The position numbers and the translations under genes were made by a program. The notes under the pieces were generated by a model that was not told the origin of the DNA, searched no databases, and saw nothing but the letters and a program-made list of their open reading frames with translations. From NCBI GenBank assembly GCA_003242525.1, contig QGUU01000020.1:1-14159 (forward strand): a stretch of 14,159 nt of DNA. The letters run 5' to 3'. The stretch is from Pseudomonadota bacterium (GTDB lineage Bacteria > Pseudomonadota > Alphaproteobacteria > Rhizobiales > Rhizobiaceae). Below are positions 6,556-12,283 of the stretch, one piece after another (the stretch's first letter is position 1; each line of letters begins with the position of its first letter).

Positions 6556-7860
6556 ATGAGCAGCGGCACGGCTCAATCCCGCATTGCGGCACGCCCCTTT
6601 GGCCAGCGCTATGCCTTTGTGGTGGTCAGCGTCATTTTCCTGTGCCTTCTGATCGCGGCAGGCCTGCGCTCCGCGCCGGCCGTGATGATGCTGCCGCTCG
6701 AGGAGGCCTTTGGCTGGCGGCGCGACGTGATTTCCTTTGCCGCTGCCGTCGGCATCTTCCTCTATGGCCTGACCGGCCCCTTTGCGGCGGCGCTGATGGA
6801 GCGCATCGGTCTGCGCCGGACGCTGCTTGGCGCACTGGCTCTTATGTCGGCTTCGACAGGCGTCAGCCTGTTGATGACGCAGCCATGGCAGTTGGTTGCA
6901 ACCTGGGGCATTTTTTCCGGTGTCGGTTCCGGCGCCGTTGCCACCGTACTGGGTGCCACCATCGTCAACCGATGGTTCAAGACCAATCGCGGTCTGATGA
7001 TGGGCCTGATGTCCGCCTCCAGCGCCACGGGGCTTCTGGTCTTTCTCCCTATGCTGGCTTCGCTGGCGCAGTCCGGCGGCTGGCAGCCGGTCGTCATGGC
7101 TGTGTCGATCGCCATGGCGTGCCTGATTCCGCTGGTCTGGCTGCTCGTGCCGGAGCGACCGGCGTCCATCGGTCTTGTGCGCTATGGCGCCGATGCCGAC
7201 GACGTGCCGCCGGCTTCGCCCGCATCGCAGGGCAATTTCATCACGCATACGATGGATACGCTGCGCCGCGCAGCCGGTACGCGCGTCTTCTGGTATCTTT
7301 TCGCTACCTTCTTCATCTGCGGCTTTACAACAAACGGACTGGTCGGCACGCATCTCATCGCCTTCTGCGGCGACAATGGCATCAGCGAGATACAGGCCGC
7401 CGGACTGTTGTCGATGATGGGCATATTCGACCTTATCGGCACGACGCTGTCGGGTTGGCTCACTGACCGGTTCGATGCACGCAAGCTGCTCGGCGTCTAT
7501 TACGCTTTGCGCGGACTGGCTTTGTTCTACCTGCCTTTCTCCGGCTTTTCCGGCACGGCGCTGGTCGTCTTCTCCATTTTCTACGGACTGGACTGGATTG
7601 CCACCGTCCCGCCCACGCTGAAGCTCTCCAACGAAGCCTTTGGCGACCGTAGCGGACCGGTCGTGTTCGGATGGATCGTCGCCGGACACCAGGTCGGCGC
7701 GGCAGCCGCCGCCTATTTCGGCGGATATATGCGCGAGCTCCAGGGGAACTACGACCTGGCCTTCCAGATCGCCGGCATGACCGCCATCATCGCCGCGTGC
7801 CTGGCCCTGCTCATCAACACGAGAAACACCCGCTTCGAGCCGGAGCCCCAGGCAGCCTGA
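6556..7860 (+). CDS. Major facilitator superfamily (MFS) transporter, probable exporter or carboxylate-type carrier
   Basis: This is a 434-residue inner-membrane transporter with about 12 hydrophobic helices in two halves separated by a hydrophilic loop near residues 198-240. TM1 (about 19-40) leads to PLEEAFGWRRDVISFAAAVG; the MFS motif between TM2 and TM3 appears as AALMERIGLRRTLL, and the counterpart in the second half is SGWLTDRFDARKLLG. The loop after TM6 begins PERPASIGLVRYG, a block common in monocarboxylate/oxalate-formate-like MFS carriers. Substrate is unknown. The ATG at 6556 abuts operator box 2 and has no Shine-Dalgarno sequence; no other start precedes TM1. It is divergent from the TetR gene, which is expected to control it, and ends 12 bases before the converging OmpA-like gene with no clear terminator between. 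Confidence 0.9.
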   Translation: MSSGTAQSRIAARPFGQRYAFVVVSVIFLCLLIAAGLRSAPAVMMLPLEEAFGWRRDVISFAAAVGIFLYGLTGPFAAALMERIGLRRTLLGALALMSASTGVSLLMTQPWQLVATWGIFSGVGSGAVATVLGATIVNRWFKTNRGLMMGLMSASSATGLLVFLPMLASLAQSGGWQPVVMAVSIAMACLIPLVWLLVPERPASIGLVRYGADADDVPPASPASQGNFITHTMDTLRRAAGTRVFWYLFATFFICGFTTNGLVGTHLIAFCGDNGISEIQAAGLLSMMGIFDLIGTTLSGWLTDRFDARKLLGVYYALRGLALFYLPFSGFSGTALVVFSIFYGLDWIATVPPTLKLSNEAFGDRSGPVVFGWIVAGHQVGAAAAAYFGGYMRELQGNYDLAFQIAGMTAIIAACLALLINTRNTRFEPEPQAA

Positions 7861-7872
7861 GCGCAAGCGCCA

Positions 7873-8904
7873 TCAGCGTTCCGTGAGCTTCAGTTCTATG
7901 CGACGGTTCTTGTCGCGCGCCTCGTCGCTGTCGGCCGTATCGAGCGGCTGGTATTCGCCGAAGCCGGCAGCAACCAGCCGGTTCGGCGGAACGCCGTTCG
8001 CGATCAGGAACTTCACCACTGAGGTTGCGCGCGCCGTCGAAAGCTCCCAATTGTCGCGATAGCGGCCAGTTCCGGACAACGGCCTGTCGTCAGTATGGCC
8101 GTCAACGCGCAGCACCCAGTTGATTTCGGGCGGGATTTCCCGCTGCAATTCGATGATGGCGCTTGCCAGCTTCTTCATCTCGACCTGTCCGGCCTCGTTG
8201 ATCTCGTCCGATCCGGTCGGGAACAGCACCTCCGACTGGAAGACGAAACGGTCTCCGACAATGCGGATGTTCTCCCGATCGGAGAGGATTTCGCGGAGCC
8301 GGCCGAAGAAGTCGGAGCGATAGCGGTTCAGCTCCTGGACACGCTGTGCCAGCGCCACGTTCAGGCGCCGTCCCAGATCGGCGATCTTGGCGTTGGACTC
8401 CCTGTCCTTTTCTTCCGACGCTTCGAGTGCGTCCTCCAGCGCCGCGATCTGCTTTCTCAAGGCTGCGATCTGCTGGTTGAGGATTTCGACCTGGGAGAGC
8501 GCGCGCTGGCTGATCTGCCTTTCAGCAGCGAGTTCGCCGGAAAGGGCTGCAGCCCGCGCATTGGCCGCTTCTCCGGCGCCGGCGCCCTGCGCCAGCAGAG
8601 CCTCCAGCCGGCTCTTCTCGCTTTCCATGGCGCTCAGCGACGCCTGCAGGTTGATGAGCTGGTCCTGGGCGTCCTGATTGTTGCTCTTCTCCAGGGCCAG
8701 GAGTTGCGTCAATTCGTTGATCTGCGCGTTCAGTCGGTTCAGCACCTCGTCCTTGCCCGAAATCTCGCGCCCGAGCAGGAACTGCGCCAGAACGAACACC
8801 GACAGGAGGAACATGAAGGTGAGGAGCAGCGTCGAGAGCGCGTCGACGAAGCCCGGCCAATAGTCGATCCGGCGATCCGCGCGACGGCCGCGGGCAAGCG
8901 CCAT
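7873..8904 (-). CDS. MotB/OmpA-like peptidoglycan-binding protein with long coiled coil
   Basis: This is a 343-residue single-pass inner-membrane protein. A basic N-terminus (RGRRADRRIDYWPG) precedes one TM helix (about 19-44) with acidic D21 in GFVDALSTLLLTF, the position of the proton-carrying Asp of MotB. Residues about 50-205 are Gln/Glu/Leu-rich heptads predicting a long periplasmic coiled coil. The C-terminal OmpA-like domain (about 215-343) has DGHTDDRPL, WELSTARATSVVKFL, AAGFGEYQPLDT and KNRRIELKL, which bind peptidoglycan in the family. The ATG at 8904 has AAGGGG at 8914-8919, and a single base separates it from the stop of the upstream MotA-like gene, so the two are translated together. 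The length of coiled coil is unlike flagellar MotB. Role: cell-wall-anchored partner of a proton-driven channel; cellular job unknown. Confidence 0.9.
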   Translation of the reverse strand: MALARGRRADRRIDYWPGFVDALSTLLLTFMFLLSVFVLAQFLLGREISGKDEVLNRLNAQINELTQLLALEKSNNQDAQDQLINLQASLSAMESEKSRLEALLAQGAGAGEAANARAAALSGELAAERQISQRALSQVEILNQQIAALRKQIAALEDALEASEEKDRESNAKIADLGRRLNVALAQRVQELNRYRSDFFGRLREILSDRENIRIVGDRFVFQSEVLFPTGSDEINEAGQVEMKKLASAIIELQREIPPEINWVLRVDGHTDDRPLSGTGRYRDNWELSTARATSVVKFLIANGVPPNRLVAAGFGEYQPLDTADSDEARDKNRRIELKLTER

Positions 8905-8905
8905 A

Positions 8906-9922
8906 TCAGTGGACCCCTTGCTTCTTCAGCGCGTCGGCGATCTTTTCGAGCGTATGGCGCATTGCCTTCTGCTCGTCGGACTGTGCTTCGACCCAGTCGC
9001 GCATGATCTGCTGTTCCGAACGCATGTTTTTCACAAGCCCGGAAATGCCGTCGGCAAGATTGGCCATCGCGCTGGCCACGCGCGGATTGCTCCCGCCATT
9101 CTCCTGAAGGTGCCTGAGCCGTTCCGAAAGCAGGCGTATCTGCTCGGCGGAATCCATCTTCGCTGTTTCGGATATGGCGATATCGGACGACAGGTCAGTG
9201 ACGGACGACAGCCAGTTCTCCAGTTCCGTGTAGAAACGTGTCTGCGCGCGGCCGGCCTGTAGATCCAGGAAGCCGAGGACGAGTGAGCCGGCAAGTCCGA
9301 AGAGGGATGAGGAGAACGCCGTCCCCATGCCGGCAAGCGGAGCGGCCAGGCCCTGCTTTAGCGCGTCGAGCATGGAGGATGCGTCCCCGCTTCCGGGATC
9401 CAGCGCCTGGATGGTGTCGCTGATCGAACCGATGGTGCGAAGCAGGCCCCAGAACGTGCCGAGCAGACCGAGAAAGACCAGCAGGCCGACAAGATAGCGG
9501 GAGGTATCGCGGCTTTCGTCGAGCCGGGTGGCGATCGAGTCCAGCATGGTTCGCAGTGACGACGTCGACAGCGCCATGGAGGAAGAACGACCAAGCATGG
9601 CCTTGATCGGCGCAAGCAGCACCGGCTCCGTGATTTCCGAACCCGCGCGGAACGAGTTCACCCAACGCACTTCCCGGAACAGCCGGATCACCTGAGTAAA
9701 GGAAAGCAGGATACCGACGACAAGGACGCCGAGGATCAGCCCGTTCAGTCCTGGATTGGTAACGAAGGCGGCCGAGATCTGACGCGTCAGGACGATGGCG
9801 ATAAAGCCCACTATGGCGAGGAAGATGACCATGGTGAACAGGAAAACCTGCGGACTCGAAAGTCTGTGCGGGTCGTAACTCAGCACATCCGAGCGTTTGC
9901 CGAACGATCTGAAAAAGGTCAT
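8906..9922 (-). CDS. MotA/TolQ/ExbB-type proton-channel protein, non-flagellar
   Basis: A 338-residue inner-membrane protein with four predicted helices: TM1 about 26-47, TM2 about 60-80, TM3 about 143-165 (LVGLLVFLGLLGTFWGLLRT) and TM4 about 192-222 (LAAPLAGMGTAFSSSLFGL). The TM3/TM4 signature is that of the MotA/TolQ/ExbB superfamily, where five subunits surround two MotB/TolR-type subunits and convert proton flow into motion. A cytoplasmic loop of about 60 residues lies between TM2 and TM3, and a helical tail of about 110 residues follows TM4. No flagellar or Tol genes are nearby; the only partner is the following MotB/OmpA-like gene, one base away. The ATG at 9922 has no strong ribosome-binding site. 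The pair also recalls ZorA-ZorB of Zorya defence, but no ZorC, ZorD or ZorE gene is present. A housekeeping envelope role is more likely. Confidence 0.88.
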   Translation of the reverse strand: MTFFRSFGKRSDVLSYDPHRLSSPQVFLFTMVIFLAIVGFIAIVLTRQISAAFVTNPGLNGLILGVLVVGILLSFTQVIRLFREVRWVNSFRAGSEITEPVLLAPIKAMLGRSSSMALSTSSLRTMLDSIATRLDESRDTSRYLVGLLVFLGLLGTFWGLLRTIGSISDTIQALDPGSGDASSMLDALKQGLAAPLAGMGTAFSSSLFGLAGSLVLGFLDLQAGRAQTRFYTELENWLSSVTDLSSDIAISETAKMDSAEQIRLLSERLRHLQENGGSNPRVASAMANLADGISGLVKNMRSEQQIMRDWVEAQSDEQKAMRHTLEKIADALKKQGVH

Positions 9923-10017
9923 ACCGTGCCGAACCCGTGCCGCCGATCACATTCCGCGCGACTCTAAACGGAAATGCGACAAAATTGAAAGGCGGTTAGC
10001 GCTGGTCCTTCTCCCTT

Positions 10018-10710
10018 TCAGAGGCGGCCGATGACGAGCGTGTCCAGCAGCGCCGCCAGATGCAGTCCGGCAGCCACGATCACGAAGCCATGCCAAAGCG
10101 CGGCATGGTAGCGAAGACCGTGCCACGCAAAGAAGACGACACCCAGCGAGTAGACGACCCCGCCGGAGACGATCAGCGCCAAGGATGATGCAGACAGCGC
10201 GGCGACAAGAGGCCCGGCCAGCACGAGGCCGCTCCAGCCTATGGCGAGGTAGAGGACGACGGCCAGCCGGTCGAAGCGGCCGGGTAGCGCCACCTTGACT
10301 GCAATTCCGCTCACCGCCGCGATCCACACCAGCAGGATCATCCACTTTGCCGCAGGCGTATTGTCGAGTTGCGCGAGGAAAGGCGTGTAGGTTCCGGCGA
10401 TGAGGAGATAGATCGCCGAATGGTCGAAGCGCCTCAGCACCCATTTGACCGGCGACGTTACCGGCCAGAGATTGTAGGCAAGCGAAACGGAAAGAACCGT
10501 CAGCAGGGCGACGACATAGAATATGGCGGCAAGATACTCGCCAGGCCCGGTGCGGGGGGCGGCCAGCGCCAGCAGGGCCGCGCCGGCGGCAATCGCCAGC
10601 ACGATGCCGACCGCATGGACTATGCCGTCCGCGATCAATTCGCCGCGCGAATAATGCCAGCGTCCCATCAAGGGAATGCGGTGCGGATTCCGTTTTCCGA
10701 TATTGGTCAT
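10018..10710 (-). CDS. Hemolysin III / PAQR-family membrane protein
   Basis: This is a 230-residue integral membrane protein with about seven hydrophobic helices, the standard size and topology of the bacterial HlyIII/YqfA branch of the PAQR family. Signature blocks are ELIADGIVHAVG (24-35), SLAYNLWPVTSP, RRFDHSAIYLLIAGTYTPF (D96, H97) and YHAALWHGFVIVAAGLH with H202, H207 and H217, the probable metal ligands together with the N-terminal conserved residues. Despite the name, a toxin role is not implied; E. coli YqfA (TrhA) has been linked to membrane energetics and fatty-acid homeostasis. The ATG at 10710 is preceded by AAAAGG about 8 bases upstream. It lies between suhB (104 bases upstream) and the MotA-like gene (95 bases downstream), all on the minus strand, possibly but not certainly co-transcribed. 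Confidence 0.9.
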   Translation of the reverse strand: MTNIGKRNPHRIPLMGRWHYSRGELIADGIVHAVGIVLAIAAGAALLALAAPRTGPGEYLAAIFYVVALLTVLSVSLAYNLWPVTSPVKWVLRRFDHSAIYLLIAGTYTPFLAQLDNTPAAKWMILLVWIAAVSGIAVKVALPGRFDRLAVVLYLAIGWSGLVLAGPLVAALSASSLALIVSGGVVYSLGVVFFAWHGLRYHAALWHGFVIVAAGLHLAALLDTLVIGRL

Positions 10711-10724
10711 GTGAATGGCCTTTT

Positions 10725-10743
10725 CCTCCCTCTACATGGGAGG
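10725..10743 (-). promoter_or_regulatory. Hairpin upstream of the hemolysin III gene covering a Shine-Dalgarno-like sequence
   Basis: CCTCCC and GGGAGG (six perfect pairs, 7-base loop) fold just upstream of the hlyIII start. On the minus strand the second arm GGGAGG resembles a ribosome-binding site but stands 14 bases from the ATG; the closer AAAAGG is likelier to be used. It could also be the remains of a suhB terminator, but no T-run follows. Confidence 0.3.
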
Positions 10744-10814
10744 CAGGCACAACTCATGCCAGAGCGACACCGGGAAAATGCGGCAAGAGGCCGGAAATCC
10801 CGCCCTCGGGGAGC

Positions 10815-11612
10815 CTATGCCTTCAGCGGCTTCGTCACGGTCTTCAGCAGCGCCCGATGGATCGGCTCATTGCCGGCTATGATGCTGCCGTCTTCAAGCA
10901 TGGCCTGACCGCCCTTCATGTCGGAAACGAAGCCGCCCGCCTCGCGGATGAGCAGGATGCCGGCGGCAATGTCCCACGGCGAAAGGCCGCGTTCCCAGAA
11001 GCCGTCGAAACGACCGGCGGCGACGTAGGCCAGATCCAGCGAGGCAGAACCCATTCGGCGCACGCCTGACACCTCGCCCATGACGTTGCGCAGCTCGATC
11101 AGGAAATTGCCGTGGTGGCCACGGCCGAGATGCGGCAGGCCGCAGCCGATCACGGCATCCGACAGCCTCGAGCGGGCGGCAACGCGCAGTCGCCGGTCGT
11201 TGAGATAGGCGCCGCCGCCGCGCTCGGCTGTGTAAAGCTCGTCCATGGCTGGATTGTAGACCACCCCGGCGACGATCTGGCCCTGCCGCTCCAGCGCGAT
11301 CGAAATGGCGAAAACGGGTATCCCATGCAGGAAATTGGTGGTGCCGTCGAGCGGATCGACGATCCAGCGGTGCTGGTCGTCTTCGCCGGCCACCGAACCT
11401 CGCTCTTCCATCAGAAAGGCATAGCCGGGTCGCGCGCGGGAAAGCTCCGCATGGATGATTTCTTCCGCTTTGCGATCCGCCTGGCTGACATAGTCGCCGG
11501 GGCCCTTGACGGACACTTGGAGGTTCTGAACTTCGCCGAAATCGCGTACGAGCGAGCGGCCGGCCTTCATGGCCGCCTGCACCATGACGTTGATAAGGGC
11601 TGAACGGGCCAT
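10815..11612 (-). CDS. suhB: Inositol monophosphatase family protein SuhB
   Basis: This is a Mg2+-dependent phosphatase of the inositol monophosphatase family, 265 residues, normal length. Metal-site motifs are EE at 69-70, WIVDPLDGTTNF (D86, D89) and SPWDIAAG (D214). Substrates in bacteria are inositol- or related sugar-phosphates; E. coli SuhB also acts in rRNA transcription antitermination, which need not hold here. The open frame runs back to 11729, but MARSALINVMVQAAMKAGRSL is the conserved N-terminus, so the ATG at 11612 is taken, with GGCGGAG upstream. The frame upstream of it (residues such as CQIETCSRL) looks non-coding. It ends 104 bases before the hemolysin III gene on the same strand and diverges from the helicase gene across a 671-base gap. 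Confidence 0.93.
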   Translation of the reverse strand: MARSALINVMVQAAMKAGRSLVRDFGEVQNLQVSVKGPGDYVSQADRKAEEIIHAELSRARPGYAFLMEERGSVAGEDDQHRWIVDPLDGTTNFLHGIPVFAISIALERQGQIVAGVVYNPAMDELYTAERGGGAYLNDRRLRVAARSRLSDAVIGCGLPHLGRGHHGNFLIELRNVMGEVSGVRRMGSASLDLAYVAAGRFDGFWERGLSPWDIAAGILLIREAGGFVSDMKGGQAMLEDGSIIAGNEPIHRALLKTVTKPLKA

Positions 11613-11738
11613 GTCGGGAACTGCTCCGCCTGGAAGGTCGCACCGAATTTCGCGCCTGCAAGACCACAATTCCCCGGGTGAGGCAAGCCGGCTGCATGTC
11701 TCAATCTGACACGCAAGGGTTAATTCCAAGGGGAGCCC

Positions 11739-11793
11739 TTATTCACGGCCTGTGCAAAACCACCTGAATCTTCTGTGGATCTCCTGTGGATAA
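11739..11793. other. Cluster of three DnaA-box-like sequences
   Basis: TGTGGATAA at 11785-11793 is a perfect consensus DnaA box on the minus strand (TTATCCACA). TGTGGATCT at 11774-11782 is a second copy in the same orientation with two mismatches, 11 bp away, about one helical turn. TTATTCACG at 11739-11747 on the plus strand is a further near-match, one base off TTATNCACA. A weaker TGTGGTAC lies at 12053-12060. Close helical spacing is what cooperative DnaA binding at origins or DnaA-regulated promoters uses. Confidence 0.55.
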
Positions 11794-12137
11794 CACAAGA
11801 TATAGCCGTGAACAAAGCGGAAACATGCTGCGGTCACTGATTCGTCGCCTGTTCGTTCCGCTTTTGGTCGAATCATTAACCGAAACAGCGCCTTCGCGAC
11901 CTGCCCCGGTAAGTTTTGGTTAAGAAAGATTAAGACTTTCATAGCATTACGGCCTCGCCAGCGCGCCGCGGAAACGATGCGGCGTGGAGTTGGCAAAAAA
12001 GGTTAACGCTCAAGATGGAAAAAGCTAGATCTGTCAATCCGCAGATTCAGCATGTGGTACTTGCCGCGCTTTGGAAGCCAACATGTAGCCGTGAACGAAG
12101 CGTGAATCATTCGGAGTCAGTGATTCGTCGCCGATTC
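11766..12137. other. Dense cluster of eight GANTC (CcrM methylation) sites
   Basis: Sites are at 11766-11770, 11839-11843, 11870-11874, 12044-12048, 12104-12108, 12114-12118, 12122-12126 and 12133-12137; the last four lie within 34 bases. By eye I count about 25 in the other 13.7 kb, so this is roughly tenfold enrichment. CcrM methylates GANTC in alphaproteobacteria, and such sites gather at origins and cell-cycle-controlled promoters. Confidence 0.7.
11803..11880 (+). repeat. Hairpin repeat module, copy A
   Basis: A 57-base core (11803-11859) matches copy B without gaps at 43 of 57 positions, 41 of 47 outside a 10-base variable centre. Shared blocks are TAGCCGTGAAC, TGATTCGTCGCC and TTCGTTCC, and a TTAAC follows 17 bases after the core in both. 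Copy A folds in alternative ways, including a perfect 9-bp stem AAAGCGGAA (11814-11822) with TTCCGCTTT (11856-11864). Strand is given only to show the copies share direction. Confidence 0.7.
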
Positions 12138-12163
12138 GTTCCATTGACGTTCCATCCGTTAAC
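12086..12163 (+). repeat. Hairpin repeat module, copy B
   Basis: This is the second copy of the module, 283 bases from copy A in the same direction. It folds as GAACGAA (12093-12099) with TTCGTTC (12135-12141), GCG (12100-12102) with CGC (12129-12131), and GAATCA (12104-12109) with TGATTC (12121-12126), 16 pairs in all around an 11-base loop. GANTC sites sit in the stems, and TTAAC follows at 12159-12163. Confidence 0.7.
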
Positions 12164-12283
12164 GCGGCGTCATTTCAGGTTGTACTGACCCCAACCGGAA
12201 ACATTGACCTTTCGCTTGCCGGTGCAAATCCCTATGTGTCGGCAGACCCAAGTCCCGACCCGGCGAGAAGCCTTCCCGTCATC

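Larger units (their letters stand above)
11613..12283. other. Gene-free 671-base region with replication-origin-like signals
   Basis: No credible protein gene is present; the 85-codon minus-strand frame at 11739-11996 has no family resemblance and overlaps a repeat. Visible elements, left to right, are DnaA-box-like sequences (11739-11793), repeat module A (11803-11880), an AT-richer middle with TTAA at 11920-11923 and 11930-11933, a CG hairpin (11964-11984), an A6 run (11995-12000), a GTTAAC (12002-12007), module B (12086-12163) with a second GTTAAC (12158-12163), and eight GANTC sites. Promoters for suhB (minus) and the helicase (plus) must lie here, but none is clear; TTGACC at 12204-12209 is a possible -35. 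The combination resembles alphaproteobacterial origins such as Caulobacter Cori, but hemE, the usual neighbour, is not seen. Confidence 0.5.

Noticed and set aside
6367..7866. Very long minus-strand open frame (499 codons) opposite the MFS gene and the 5' end of the TetR gene
   Set aside because: Its protein is Arg/Gln/His/Gly-rich with no family resemblance or membrane/domain pattern, and it lies antisense to a clear 12-helix transporter; long shadow frames are expected in high-GC DNA.
8095..9006. Plus-strand open frame of 303 codons
   Set aside because: Antisense to the OmpA-like gene; no recognisable protein features.
7873..9922. Zorya anti-phage system (ZorA/ZorB)
   Set aside because: Architecture is similar, but no ZorC, ZorD or ZorE genes are adjacent and the neighbourhood is core chromosome, so a defence call is not supported.
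10018..10710. Hemolysin toxin
   Set aside because: The family name is historical; the sequence is a PAQR-type membrane protein and gives no sign of a secreted toxin.
11613..11729. N-terminal extension of suhB to 11729
   Set aside because: The extra residues look non-coding, and the conserved N-terminus begins at 11612.
11613..11800. suhB-type structured RNA known from computational screens in alphaproteobacteria
   Set aside because: I looked because the gene is suhB, but did not recognise the motif's conserved sequence (such as a CCTCCC loop) on either strand.
11964..11984. CG-rich hairpin CGCCGC/GCGGCG as a terminator
   Set aside because: No T-run follows on the plus strand, and on the minus strand the T-run precedes rather than follows the stem.
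11739..11996. Minus-strand 85-codon frame in the large gap
   Set aside because: No resemblance to a family, no good ribosome site, and it runs across repeat module A and TTAA sites; treated as non-coding.
11613..12283. Definite oriC annotation
   Set aside because: The signals fit, but hemE and other usual origin neighbours are absent and no skew or functional data can be read here; kept as a finding rather than a firm call.
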